Made by a program: the position numbers and the translations under genes. From Magnolia sinica (taxonomy: Eukaryota > Streptophyta > Magnoliopsida > Magnoliales > Magnoliaceae): a DNA stretch of 64,000 nt. Where the stretch lies: NCBI RefSeq assembly GCF_029962835.1, contig NC_080588.1:47041001-47105000 (forward strand). Reading direction: 5' to 3'. The notes below the pieces were generated by a model. It was not told where the DNA came from. It searched no databases and saw nothing but the letters and a program-made list of their open reading frames with translations. Every line of letters starts with the position of its first letter. Within the stretch, counting starts at the first letter, position 1. Shown here in pieces: positions 33,090 through 45,430 of this stretch.

Positions 33090-34050
33090 CTTTTTTAATG
33101 GTAAAAATCATTATCCTCGTTGCTATTTTCGGTGTGGTCCATTTGAGCTTTAGATATGATTCATTTTTTCCAAATGATCTAAAATGATCATGAAAAATGG
33201 ATAAACGGTATGGATATAATAAATACATCATTGTGGGGCCCAACTAATGTTGATATCATTTAAGTTGTTCGTACAAGTCAGAGCTCGAGACGTTACACTG
33301 TGAACGTGCTGTGCACGGCAGCTGTAAGCCTGTATCGTGTTGTTCAAGAAAACACTGAAGTTAGCAAGTTATGCAGGTTTGATCATGGGATATATGTTAT
33401 ATCCAAACCGTCCATCCATTTGGTGAGTTCTTTTCAAGGCTTGAGACGAAAAATAAGATAGATCTGACTATCAAGTGGACCACACTGGAAAAATCATTCT
33501 CAGCTGCTATTTGCGGTGTGGTCTAGATGATCTTTGGATATGATTTATTTTTTGGATAATACTCTATAATAATCTCTAAAACTATATGAACAGTGTAGAT
33601 ATAATAAATACATCACTGTGGGGCCCATATAACTTTGATCTCCTTTGAACCATTCGTACAACTCGGAGCTCGAGGAGCGTTAGTGCTCGTCTTCGCACGA
33701 CATGTGTGCTAATGAAAATAGGTCTGATCATGAGATATGTGTTATATCTTAACCATCCATCCATTTGGGGACCTCGTTTTAAGGCTTGAGACGAAAAGTA
33801 AAATAGATCTGCCTATCATGTGGACCACACTAGAAAAATCATTCTCGGCTGCTATTTATGGTGTGTTCCAGATGATCTTTGGATATGATTTATTTTTTGG
33901 ATAATATTCCATAATGATCTTTAAAACCATATGAACGGTGTAGATATAACAAATACATCACTGTGGCCCATATAACCTTGATCTCCTTTGAACCGTTCAT
34001 ACAACTCGGAGCTCGAGGAGCGTCAGTGCTCGTCTTTGCACGCCACATGC
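33090..34050. repeat. Tandem array of about 343 bp units inside the hAT element
   Basis: Two full units start at about 33377 (GGTTTGATCATGGGATATATG) and 33720 (GGTCTGATCATGAGATATGTG), a step of 343 bp. Each contains GTGGACCACACT.GAAAAATC, GATCTTTGGATATGATTTAT and ACATCACTGTGG, then CTCGGAGCTCGAGGAGCGT. A partial, more diverged unit precedes them (about 33090-33300). The units are derived from the foldback family's core (accordingly CCGTCCATCCATTT and TGGTCCATTTGAGCTTT). Confidence 0.75.
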
Positions 34051-34079
34051 CTACAGCTATAGCCTACGGGCTAGGCCAC

Positions 34080-34440
34080 AGGACGCGGATTGTGTACTAC
34101 CCTTGCCCGTCCCTAGCTCCGAACGGGCAGTTCTGTGGGCGGGCCCACCATGATGTATCTGTACATCCAAACCATCTATCTCTTTCTTAAGATTATTTTA
34201 AGGCATCAAAACAAAAATCAGGCAGATCCAATGATCAAATGAATCACATAAGGAATATTTCTTATTATTATGGTACATGAAGGAATATTTCTTGTTATGC
34301 TTAGTAAACTTTGTTGGGGACCACCGTGAATGCATTTGGTTCATCCATGGCGTTCATTCATTTTTCCAGATCATTTTAGTGATTAAACCCAAAAGTGATG
34401 CATATCCAAAGCTCAAGTGGACCATACCATAGGAAAAAGG
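34080..34440. mobile_element. Foldback element, partial copy within the hAT element
   Basis: Starts GGACGCGGATTGTGTACTACCC and CCGAACGGGCAGTTCTGTGGG, like the copy at 26349, then CCCACCATGATGTATCTG. The right terminus is absent; it ends near AAGTGGACCATACCATAGG. Confidence 0.55.
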
Positions 34441-34666
34441 TATAATTATTGATAAGAACCACTCCGGATTGGGTCGAGTTGGGTCGGTCCGAATCCATTC
34501 GGATTGGATCGGTCCGAAGTGACCATTACCCGATCTCGAACCGAAAAGAAGTTGGATCTGAATGACCCTGCCTGATCTACACTAATCCAGGCGGTCGGTT
34601 CAGTTCAGAACGGGTCAGATCGGGTCTAATCGGGTCAGATCAGATCCGCCCAGCTCTATTCGCAGC

Positions 34667-35050
34667 CATGAAAAACGCAACTCAGCTGCGTTTAGAATGG
34701 ATTTTTGGACCGAAGATCATCCCATCTTGGATTCTGACTTCTTAGTGGGGTTTAAGACCCCCTTCCCGAGCTTTTAGACGGTCCAGATCACTGTTCTGAC
34801 CACTCTCTTGATCACATAGTGGCCCATGGAGGCTGGACGTCCGGACGCAAGTTCCTTGCGGATGTTCTTGCGCTGCAAAGCTCAGTGGGCCCCATAGCGA
34901 TGTTTTTGGAGAAATTCATCCCATCCATTAGATTCGTGGTGAAATTTCAGTCAGGAATGGACGGTTTTGCTCAAGTGGGTGCGACCCATTGTATCAAATC
35001 TTCTCATCGTTCATCCTGCGTTTTACGACGATCTACGTGGCATTTGCATG
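34667..35050 (-). repeat. Minus-strand LTR of the solo-LTR family, part 2
   Basis: Continues the LTR after the hAT insertion. GTGGGCCCCATAGCGATG, GAGAAATTCATCCCATCCATTA and GAATGGACGGTTTTG match, in order, the reverse complement of the region around 10960-11080 in the 10-kb solo LTR (GTGGGCCCTAATTAGC, GAGAAATCCACTCCGTCCATTA, GGGAATAGATGGTTTTG). The far terminus (expected CTCAACA) was not found, so the LTR is truncated or diverged before 35100. Confidence 0.6.
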
Positions 35051-35870
35051 TGGTCCAATCAATGGTCTCACTTAATTTTTTATGTGTATAGGTTGTGCCA
35101 TTTTCATTCCTTAATGTCAATGCTAACCATGTGACATATATGAATGAAATTCATGTGTTGATCAAACAGTCCAAGAAAAAATAGTCTACAAACATTAGTG
35201 ATGGATTGTGAAACTATATGGTCTATTCTGGATGGAGCATACTTGATTATTACATTGATTTATTAATTCTAACCATAATACTCTATGAATCTTAAACCAA
35301 ACATTCAACCTTGGCCTGCTCTTGGTAGTAAAATAGACTTGTCTAATAGAAAATTCATTAGTCGCATTTTGTTTTCGCATACTTCCAAAGGACCTGTTGA
35401 GTCGACTCAACCTGAATAGATTCAAAGAGAGTCACTCACTTTTATAACATTTTTAACGAAAATAAAATCCTAAGTAGATAGAGTAACGCCTTTGAGCAAA
35501 AAATTAAGTGCTACATATTTGATCCATATTATATTATTTTATATTTTTTCCTAAAAAAATTCATTCTATTTTGGTTATTTATAAGACTAATGTGCAAATC
35601 ACAAGAAAGCATGCCTTAAAGATAAATGTCCTAATGGTTCTTAATTTTTATACTTAAATTATAATTAACGAACTATTCTTATTAAAGTGTAGGTGATAAA
35701 TGAGTAATTGATGACTTTGATGAAAAAGATATGGGCGCATGCATATTTATTCTTACTGCGGAAGCTTGGGTCTTTGCATTTGGTGAATAATCATACGTTT
35801 ACATGTTTAGACAACCATCACGTTAAGGCAACGATGAATAAATCAGATTCATCAACTCTATCATGCGTAC
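35051..35870. other. Intergenic, no gene seen
   Basis: AT-rich. No recognisable frames. Confidence 0.35.
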
Positions 35871-35879
35871 TAATAATAT

Positions 35880-37157
35880 AGACTGTCAAACTCAACTTAG
35901 GATAAGTCACAGAGTTTTTTTCAATTTTCTCATGAGCTACGGGATAAGACACATTTGCGTGACAATAGAAATGTAAGTTTGGAGGAGCAACTAGTACTTT
36001 TCTTACACATTGTTGGACATAGTATACATAATCAGGTTAAAGGATACCGATTTATATGTTCTGATGAAATGGTAAGTTGTCACTTTCATCGCGTGCTAGA
36101 TGCAATACTTTCTCTCTATCCGAGTATATTAACCAAGATAGACTAAAAATACCCCATAAGATAGCTTCAAATTTCTATTGGGCAACATACTTTTAGATAA
36201 TACTTGTCTTTCTGATTATTCAAAACAAGAATACGCTGATTAAATTTCAACACCTTAATATGTAACATCAATAATTTCAATTTAGGACTACATTGGCGTA
36301 ATTGACGGGACACATTCTTACTCATTTACCAACCTTCAACAATACGAGCTTTCAGAATAGAAAAGGGTTATTGTCCCAAAATCTATTTATTACTTGTTCA
36401 TTTAATATGTAATTTTTATATGTTTTTATTGGTTGAGAGATGTTTGACTTCATATACAAGGGTTCTTTATAATGCTCTGACACATGCTAATGATCCTTTA
36501 AGGGTCCCACATGGTAACAATCATAATTAAAAAAATCAAGAACAATTTCTCTATAATTTTTTTCTTCTAAAATTGTACTTGAGAATATTCATACACTGAA
36601 AATTGTAGAAAAATATTATATATATATTTATATTTTTTACACTGGATATACACATTCATCAGGTTTTATGGCTCCTTATCATAATATTCGTTATCACCCG
36701 CAAGAGTATCAGACTAGGAGAACTCTCGTGAACAAGGAGTTATTTAACTATCTCATCACAACTCTAAAATGCAATTGAGTGTTGATTCAGTGTTATAAAA
36801 GCGAGTTTTCCAATCTTGAAGGTGGTTATATAGTATTCATTCGAAACACAAGTGAAAATTATAATGGCTTACATCGTGCTACATAATTTCATACATTCGG
36901 ATGACGAATTAGGTGAAAGTCTTCCAACTGTTAGGATATCTAAAGGAATTATAAAAACTAACTCGATGTCATATAAGGTTTCATTGAACGATGAGAGACA
37001 GCGGTTGGTTCAAGTAACCCAATGTGAGAAGAATGCATGGATGAGAGTGTGCGACGAAATTGTTAATCAGATGTGGACAGACTCCCAAAACAACAGTAGG
37101 AATATATATGTCGTTTTCGATATGTTTTTAATTAGATTTAATGATTCTAATATGTAA
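35880..37157 (+). pseudogene. PIF/Harbinger transposase relic
   Basis: Successive conserved blocks of plant Harbinger transposases are readable in changing frames: LRISHRVFFNF, HELRDKTHLRDNRNVSLEEQ, LFLHIVGHSIHNQVKGYRF, HFHRVLDAILSLYP, then YIGVIDGTHSY (first catalytic Asp), RVLYNALTHANDPLRVPHG (DSRVL region, with the second Asp block decayed), GFMAPYHNIRYH, KELFNY, and finally IIMAYIVLHNFIHSDD with CDEIVNQMW. Frameshifts and stops occur between blocks. In the family this nuclease is a DDE enzyme that excises the element. The tail frame 36852-37157 is open but only covers the end of the protein. Confidence 0.8.
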
Positions 37158-37479
37158 TTAGGTTTCTGAATCTCTTTTACTGCACCATGTAGAATTTTTT
37201 AGATCATAATATAAAATATCCCCGCATGTAAATTTTTTAGACATCTTCGTAATTTTTATTGTTTTGTCACTTTTAAAGGCAACTTAGTTTATATGTATAT
37301 CTGTGTTTCGTAGCTAAGATGGATGAAATGTGGACAAGCCCTTCAGAAAAAATCTTTGTAGTCACTCGGTAAAAATTCACCAGTACTCACATATTGCTCA
37401 CCATTAAATAGGCTTCAAAAATCTCTATCCGAGTCTTCAGTTATAGCAACAAAAGTTAAGTGAAAAAATGAAATGGACA

Positions 37480-38130
37480 AAGTGTTATTTTCTACTTTAT
37501 TAGAGAAAATTGCATTAGGACATAAGACTAATAATGGATTTAAGAGATCGGAGTATGAAGTTGTATCATCTAAAATTTATGGAAAAAAAAAGTGAGCGTT
37601 ACTTGGACAAATGTCTCCAATCGGATGAGATATTACATAAAAGAATATAGTTATATGAAAGAAATGCTTTATGCGAGTGAGTTTGGATGGTATAATGATT
37701 GAATGGTTGTGAAGGCCTCAGATGATGTTTGGGAAGGATGACTAAGGGTAATATCTAATTCACCACACATCATATAACATGAATTGCATCAATTAACTTA
37801 TTATATATGTATTAACAATTTTCTGATCATTTTTTCATTTTTCTTTGATGTAGTCCCATCCACATGTGGATTGTTTGCAAGGTAAGATAATAAATTGAAT
37901 GGATGAATTAGCTGTAATCATTAGAAAGAATCAAGTGACAGGACGTTATATCAAAGAAATTAGGAACTTGGGTGCCTCGTCATCCCATGTGCAACGAGAT
38001 TTGAACGACGCATGGTCGGATACGGATGACATGATGAATAGTACTATTGATCTATCTTAAGAGAATTTAGGTGATTCAGAACTGAATTTATGTTACTTAA
38101 TTGGCAATCATCATTCTAATTTAAATCGAT
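37480..38130 (+). pseudogene. Myb/SANT-like second ORF of the Harbinger element, relic
   Basis: Reads LEKIALGHKTNNGFKRSEYEVV, VTWTNVSNRMRYYIKEYSYMKEML, SEFGWYND and VVKASDDVWEG, then HPHVDCLQGK and MDELAVIIRKNQVTGRY. This matches the Myb/SANT-like DNA-binding protein usually encoded by PIF/Harbinger elements beside the transposase (LGHKTNNGFK...NR.+.LK..Y...K.ML..SGFGWD...K.V.ASDEVW..Y). In-frame stops are present. The order and same strand as the transposase at 35880 support a single decayed autonomous element. Confidence 0.7.
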
Positions 38131-40050
38131 CCTTTTATAACATTCCAACTCCATCTTCAGATTTTGATAATACTCATAGTAGTAGCACTTCAAAGAAGAT
38201 GACGCGACATATTCATCCCTGTGAGGTACTTGGTACATTTATAGATAATGTTGCTAACGAATGGCTAGAGTGTTAAGTGCCTTAGAAAAAGTAGATGGAC
38301 TGACACAAACTGACCTTTTCAATGTCGGAGAATTCTCTTTAGGGATGAACGACTTTCAGCCATATTTGTTAACCTATGAGGACAATGTCGGATTGATTGG
38401 AATAAAAAAGTTGTTCAGAATATAGAGGACACTCTTGGTGGAAACAATCCATGAGACAATTTTCACACCACATCCATTGCAATTTGAATAACAAGTTTTA
38501 ATAGTTGTGTGTTTGAGTAGATGACTTATTTTGGATTTGGTAATATGTTATTATGCTATTTGGAAATAAACTTAGCGTAGGTGGACTTGTATTAATGTTA
38601 CTTCTTTATATGGTGGGTATGACACTTAGACTTATAGATTACATGATTTAATCTATATTTTTATTGTTTGTTTACTTAAACTAATTGTATAACTATTAGT
38701 ATGTCCAATGTGATTATCTTTTTATTTTGTAATATTGTATGATCTAAGTGTTAATGCATATGACGAAATAAAAGTATGATGTTATATTAGTTAGTCGTTA
38801 GCTTGTCATATATACTTCATGGGAGGAGGCACGATTTCAGGTCGAAAGATTTAGGGGCAGTAATCATAACCCTTTCATACATTTGAAGGATGCAATGAAG
38901 GAATGTGAGAAATTTTAGAACGGTCATATAACATCAGTCTCGGGCCAGCAACGAATGATGGAGACATTTCCCCATGGTCACATACAGTCTTACAAGAAAA
39001 TTCTGACTCCAATCTCATCATTCTCAACCCACGTCGAACATCGGACGACAATAATGGTTCTACATGGTACATAGATAGAGGACTTGAATCCGACATTTAA
39101 GACACCAACAACGGTTTCAAAGGGTACATCGACAGATGACTTAAATCCAATCTTCGAGACGACATTTTTTTTATTGTATGTTGTGATAAAATTATAGGGA
39201 ATTTACCTATGCCAACAATATTTTTTGTTATTTACGGTTACTTTACCTGTACTAACAATGTTTTTTTTAAAAAAAATGTATTAAACTACAGGTGTTGGCC
39301 TTAATGAGTGTATGAACCTGATATCTAGTTCATAGTCATTATCACCATGCAAACGTGTGCAAACACACAGGTGTAAACAAATGGTGGTAGAGATAAACTC
39401 ATATTGAGTTAAATCTCCCTAGCCACACCATCCTAATATTTGAAAGACCATATTAGGGCTTGAACAATAGAATGTGGCAGATCTGAACCTCAAATGGACC
39501 ATAAACTAACGAAAAGTGGGGACTGATGTCCTCCATGCAAACCTTCCTACGTCGAAGTATGATGTTTATTTGAGAAACCTGTTCATGGGTTCACCTAAAC
39601 ATGGACAAATGGGGAACACAAATATTAGCTTGTTAAAACTTGAGTGGCCTTCGAGAAATTGTAATAGGAGTCATGCAATCTTCACTGTTTCCTATGATGT
39701 GGCACAATTCAACTTCGGATCCGTCTCATTATTTGGGTGTTAACATAAACTAATTTCTACAAATGTATCGACAGTGTAGATTCAACACAGAAGATATGAT
39801 GGGCCCCACATATGTTAATCATGTAGCTCAATAACAACAGACATTGAAGTCGTTACAGTAAATCCACGTCCATCCCACTACTACGTCTCCAAACGTGGAA
39901 TCCTTAGCGATCCACTGACTATCATGAGCACATGTTACGTCTCAAATATGAACGGGGAGAACTGGTTTATATATGAGATACGCCTAATTTACAGATAATA
40001 CCTTACACATGCATTTATTACAACTTTTGTAATTCCATCTACCTTAATAC
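38131..40050. other. Intergenic DNA, mostly unassigned
   Basis: The first few hundred bases may be the 3' part of the Harbinger second ORF. About 39430-39800 has diverged foldback-family landmarks (AACCTCAAATGGACCATAAAC, AACTTCGGATCCGTCTCATT). No gene recognised. Confidence 0.35.
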
Positions 40051-40054
40051 CACC

Positions 40055-40320
40055 TAATACAGTTGCCCAAATAGACTTTTAGACTCAGACACAACATATT
40101 AAAACACATGTTGTGTGATGGAGTCATATATATTAACTTTATGATGTCAGAAAAGGATCTAGCAGATTCTCTGACCAAATGACTATCTAAAAGATTAATC
40201 AATGATACATCGAAGGGAATGTGGTTAAACCTAAGATATGAGATGCCAGCATCAGCAACCCAACCTATACAAGTGGAGATCTCATAAGATATGTTCAATG
40301 TGTAAACAACACAACATAAG
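40055..40320 (+). pseudogene. Ty1/copia pol 3' tail (RNase H end)
   Basis: Plus-strand translation gives QHIKTHVV, FMMSEKDLADSLTK and LSKRLINDTSKGMWL. This corresponds to the H.IRLRHN.I, KT...LADPLTK and TSRGMGL blocks at the end of copia RNase H. It is followed by CAACCTATACAAGTGGAGATCTCATAAGATATGTTCAATG, the usual post-pol sequence of these elements. Stops are present after HVV and SLTK. The rest of pol is missing upstream. Confidence 0.65.
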
Positions 40321-40714
40321 GTAGGTGATTACACTAATATAAATGAACTTCTTCTATAGTGTAACAGTGCGACCAACAATGTAGAATGATGAGTTTTTTA
40401 GAACTTTTAATGGATCCATAGCCATATATTTAATAGTGCATACAGTTGTTGTATACACTTGATGAAATTCACTTATATAACCGTAGAGGTGGAAGTCGCT
40501 TCCTATGAGAATTTGAGCGAACTCTTTAGAGTACTCATGAAATTTAGGTAATGACGTATGACTGAAAAGCATCGAACCATAGAATCACTTGCAGAAAAAG
40601 AGTTGTGTGAGTGGCGTATACTTACGATTTATACTAAAATGATTCAGGTTCAAGACTATAGTGTCACTTGATTCATGTAATTCGTTTTTACTTACTCTAA
40701 TGTTGGTTCAAGTA

Positions 40715-41340
40715 AATGGGGGGAGGGGGGGCTAATAGCTCTAATATATATCATTGAATACACATGTGTGTGTTGAGCCAAGTTGTGTCGTGTCGAGCTG
40801 AGCTAAGTCCGAAACTATGTCCGTGTGCGTGATGCGTGACGAGCCAGACTGTGGGTGTGGGTGTACTCGTTGTGTGTGGGTACTTGGGGGCTTTATTTTG
40901 TGCAAGAGTGTACCTGCACTTGTGCATTTTCATTGTGAAACATATACATGTGGCTGGTTGGTTAGTCACATTTATTAGGTTTAAATTCAACAGACCAAAG
41001 CCTTTCGAAATGGTAGTTAATGCACCACTTCAAAGTTCATATAAAAACTTCTATTCTGTTTTAAAAAATCACAAAAAAATATTTCTACTCTCCCGTGAAA
41101 ACTCTCTTTGTTCCTTTTTTGTTTTACGAGTTTTGGTTGATGAGTTTGTCGCTGAATAAAATCAGCACTTTCGGGTTAAATTGCAAGTGGTTCGAGCTCG
41201 CGTATAGTGAGTGCACCATTAGGACTGGGTCATTGTCATTATATCCTGGAGGTCGATTGCTCTGGAAACTCTTGCACTTGGGTTGCTGTTCAAGGGAAGC
41301 AAATTTAATTTTAAGCCGAGTGATTTACATCACGCCTTGA
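40715..41340 (+). repeat. Possible copia polypurine tract and decayed LTR
   Basis: An uninterrupted G-rich run, GGGGGGAGGGGGGG (about 40719-40732), lies about 400 bp after the copia pol tail, at the spacing expected of a polypurine tract. The sequence beyond it should then be the 3' LTR, but no second copy exists in the window to prove it, and its end was not found. Confidence 0.35.
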
Positions 41341-43094
41341 CTCAATTCTATGAATCTTTCATGTTATTTTATTTTATTTTTTAATTTTAAATAATTTGTT
41401 TAATTCCACTAAATATTCCAACATTAGTTAATATGATTCAAGCTGATCCTTTTGTACCATGCTCCATGCTTTTCCTATAATAAATACCATGATCTGAGCA
41501 AACTGACAAAGGATACGATATTTCTTAAGAGATGTGGCTTTCAACAGGGTATAAGAATAAAAAATATTGTTTTCGAATCTCATTGCTTATAAGACTTTGC
41601 TATTTATTTTAAAATTAAATATTTAGCAAAATAAGATTTCCTTTCTTTTATTACAATAATCCAAGCCACAGGTAATGGAATCTCCTTTCCCACATTTATC
41701 ACGACCATATGTTGAAAAGACGCTGTTAACCAATTGCTAGGGCAAGCCCTTTACAATGATAATACACGAAATTATTACATCCCTGTCTCCATTAGTCACG
41801 TGTTACATCACCAATGCTCTATTAGGGTTTGCTGAATGCATCCTCATGTATCAGAAGAAGGCATATTGGAATCTAGCTATCTGGATTTGAGATGTTTTTC
41901 GATGATCCAGACCGTTTGTGTGATAGGGCTCTTCTTAAATAGGAATACCTTAAAAAAAAAATAAAAATCTCTGACGTTGAATATTTCAACTCCTTGATTG
42001 TGCACAGTTCATGATCACCGTCTATATTAACAGCAAAAGAATCAAATGATCGAAGGGTTAAAGTAATCCAACTGGTTCTTTTATTTGTTACCCATCCACG
42101 TTAAAAAGTGAGACTCATCATATAAACGGTCCAGATCACTGGAGATTGCAAATTCAAAGGCTAATGTCACCATTTGATAGTCACACGGCCTGTCAAAACA
42201 ACACTAATAAGTACATGCAAAGCTTACACGCATGGAGCAATGCCCATCAACACGCTACCATACATGTGAATTTGGCACACGTGTGCACGACCTAAACTTT
42301 CTATTCAATAGATGTGGCTACAAATTGTGGTCTTCTTCACTCCTCAAGTAGGCCACAGATCACCGTACAAACGAGGGCGAAACAAAATTCCCTGTCTGGC
42401 TCGACTGAAGGCTGAGATGATCCGGATATTAGCCTGGGAAATCGAAACGGTGGGGCCCATATATAATGGAAATTTTTAGAATCTTGCATATGAGTGCGGC
42501 GGTAATGGGAAGGTGTGCTAGGTGTGGATGGTACAGCTACACGCAGAAAACTTACCGCTTACACCGCCCTCCGAAAGAAGAGGCAAAGACGTATAAAACG
42601 TTCACATGTTCCAAGGTCTTTGTCTGATTAATATCTTTTCATATCACATCACGGTTTCCCATTTTATTAAGTAAGAGAACTTCTTCCGTGTTAGGTTAGC
42701 TAACTCCACACGTGTGGATAACTTGTATACCCACATAAGCACACGTGCAAATACGGGAAGCGAGTGCGAGGTCTGAGTTTTCCACGACGTTGGCAACGAG
42801 TAAGAGTCAAGCCGATTTAATGTAACTCGGTTGAGTCACGACTCGACGAGAAGCTCAGATCTCGCACGCATGCGGTCCAATTGAGATGCTTGTGTGGAAT
42901 CCAAACCGTGTATCAGGTAGACCACCTCATGTTCACCGTGCATCCCAATTTTTTTGGTGTCCCTTCACCTTGGTGGGTCCCACCTGGTGACCAGATCGAA
43001 AGTTTCTCTACTGGACGTGCTTCTCCCACTTCTCCCCGTTTCACGGAAGGGACTGGTTACTGAGTAACTCAATGCGCTATAGCGTCCTTACTAA
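41341..43094. other. Intergenic, no gene seen
   Basis: AT-rich with no recognisable coding sequence. Short GC-richer patches near 42540 and 42720-42870 contain several ACGTG-type cores, but no gene follows. Confidence 0.35.
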
Positions 43095-43515
43095 ATTCTG
43101 TGGGGTCCACCGTGATGTATGTGATTTATCCAATCTGTCCATCCATTTTTTCAGTTCATTTTATGACATGATTACAAAATTGAAGCATATACAAGTCTTA
43201 AGTGGACCACATCACAAGAAACAGTGGGGATAATGATGTCCACCGTTCAAACTTTTTAGGGCTAACGGTCATTCAACCTGTTCATAAGGTCACACATACA
43301 TCGATTACGGCTAAAAAACAAATATCAGCTTGATCCAAAACTTCCGTGGCCCCCGGGAAGTTTTCAACGGCAGGCATTCAATTTCCACTGTTTCCTGTGG
43401 TGTGGTCCACTTTGGACTTTAGATCTGCTTCAATTTTGGGTTCATAACGTAAAATCATCTGTAAAAGTAGATGAACGGCGTGGATTATACACATACATCA
43501 TGATGGGCCCTGTGC
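43095..43515. mobile_element. Foldback MITE-like element copy
   Basis: TGGGGTCCACCGTGATGTATGTG...TTTATCC on the left mirrors GGCGTGGATTATACACATACATCATGATGGGCCC on the right. Interior: GTGGACCACATCACAAGAAACAGTGG against CACTGTTTCCTGTGGTGTGGTCCAC, a near-perfect inverted pair. About 420 bp. Confidence 0.75.
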
Positions 43516-44040
43516 GTATTATAGAGTTAGTAGCATGCTTAGTACGCAATGGGCGTCCCCGTTCCACCCTTGGTGTGGCCCACCCGAGTTGTTGGATTAG
43601 TCTTTTTTCCTATTTATTTTAAATCTAGGTCTCACATGAGGTGGTGCATCTGATGAATGGTTTGGATGGCACGGTGGCCCCTCACAGCTTGAACCCATGG
43701 CAACTCAATGTACGTGCGCATCTTGGTGTGGTCCATTCGAGGCAGGGCCTATCTAACCATACGTTCAGATCTCATGGACATTAGCCACGTGTGGGAAAAG
43801 AGTAACAATTAGCCACTTCGCGGATGGGCCCATCGTGAACGAATTGAAGCAGTTGGCTGTAACTATTCCATCCACAGATCTCCACCGTTGCTTTACAGTT
43901 TTCCTGGCTGTCCGAGATCAGTTTCTATGCAACAGCTCATTCAAGATGTGGTCCACTAATTGGATGGTCTGGATCCATGCATAGGTTCACGAATCCCATG
44001 TTTTTGACGAGGCTGAGATACTTAATAAATTGGGGGAGTC
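43516..44040. other. Intergenic, no gene seen
   Basis: Contains short GTGGCCCAC-type motifs common in the region's repeats. Nothing bounded. Confidence 0.3.
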
Positions 44041-44513
44041 GGTTAGGTGCAGCCTTACCACCACGGTGCGGCCTTGACCGTGGGGCCCACCTTAATATAT
44101 ATATAGCATATCCGCACGGTCCATACGTTTTTGGAGCTCATTTTAGATGATGATCCCAAAAATGAAGTGGATAAAATTCTCATATGGACCACACCACAGG
44201 AAACAGTGGTGATTGAACGCTCACTGTTAAGGCCCACCGTAATGTTTCTCTGACATCCAACTTGTTGATAATGTCGCCGGGAGGAAAAGAAAAACAAATA
44301 TCAGCTTCATCCTGAACTTTTGTGGCCCACAAAAAGTTTGTAATGGTCAATCACCACTGTTTCGGTAGTGTAGTGTACATGAGATTTTAGATCTCCTTCA
44401 TTTTCCGTCTTATTTACTGAAATGGTCCAAAAGAATCAGATGTACAGCATGGATATAATTCACATACATTAAGGTGGGTCCCACAGTAAGGGCCGCAGCG
44501 AATCTGCCACCTA
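44041..44513. mobile_element. Foldback MITE-like element copy
   Basis: Left GGTTAGGTGCAGCC ... GTGGGGCCCACCTTAATATAT and right ACATTAAGGTGGGTCCCAC ... GGCCGCAGCGAATCTGCCACC pair as inverted ends. Interior carries GACCACACCACAGGAAACAGTGG and CACTGTTTCGGTAGTGTAGTG. Confidence 0.7.
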
Positions 44514-44939
44514 CAAATGTTAAACTGCTTGGCCAGTTTTTCTAACCATCTTTTCTCATTCATGGATGGGTGAGCCATTCGCTGGGCAGACTGGTCTAGT
44601 TTTTAACAGAAAGGTACATTAACGATGGGGCCGGACTAAATCGCTACCGCCAATCGCATCAGGACTTCTCCCATGTAAACTGGAGATTGGCCCACTAATG
44701 GACGGCTGGGATTGGTTGACACGTCCCAGGAAAAAAATATATGAGTGGTTCACGTCATCTAAAATAAAATAATTCGGTTACTTCGGTTGCACCCCTCTAC
44801 TTTCCATTATCAACGAGAAATTACGAACGATAACCGCGAGATATTAAATATTTATAATGAAATGGGTTGAAATAGTGCATGCACATGTAAAAAGACGATT
44901 GAATGGTCTACTTTGGCAGCTCCGTTCCGGAAAAAATAA

Positions 44940-45430
44940 CTTGGATTGCGTGGGAAGACCGCCGACTCGGTGCTGTGTGCTGCTGAAAAAGGTACGTGGC
45001 CCCACCATGATGAATAAGTTTAATCTATACCGTCTATCCATTTTCCCGCCAAAAGTGAGTCAGATCGAAATTTAAGGTGGACCACTCTGCAGGGAACAGT
45101 CATGATTGAACGCTCCCTAAGTAAAAACTCCATCCAACCCGTTGATTAGTTGACACAGACGTCGACGAAAGGAAACAAAAAAAATCTAAAACTTTTGTAG
45201 GGCCCATGAAAATTTTAATGGTGGGTATCCCATCACCACTTTTTTCTACAGTGTGGTCCACTTAGATTTCGATCTGCCTTATTTTTTTTGGCTCATGAAC
45301 TAAAATGGGCCGGCAAAATAGATGTAAGGCGTGGATAAAACATATAAATCATATTGGCCCCACGGGACATTTCCATCACCACTAAGTACCGAGGTCGGTG
45401 CTTTGTGTTACACTACAGTCCGAATCCCGG
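44940..45430. mobile_element. Foldback MITE-like element copy
   Basis: GCCGACTCGGTGCTGTGTG and GGCCCCACCATGATG (left) mirror CATATTGGCCCCAC and GTACCGAGGTCGGTGCTTTGTG (right). Interior: GTGGACCACTCTGCAGGGAACAG against TTTTTTCTACAGTGTGGTCCAC. The core inverted part is 44998-45362. Confidence 0.65.

Larger units (their letters stand above)
32879..34658. mobile_element. Non-autonomous hAT-type element, 1,780 bp
   Basis: Bounded by TAAAGGTGGGCATC (left) and TAGAGCTGGGCGGATC (right, reverse complement), and flanked by a perfect 8-bp duplication TTCGCAGC (32871-32878 and 34659-34666). Both ends carry CCGAGTCGGATCGG / CGGGTCAGATCGGG-type subterminal repeats like the small MITE at 55237. The middle holds a tandem array (33090-34050) and part of a foldback element (34080-34440). 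No transposase. It sits inside the minus-strand LTR, which resumes at 34667. Confidence 0.85.
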
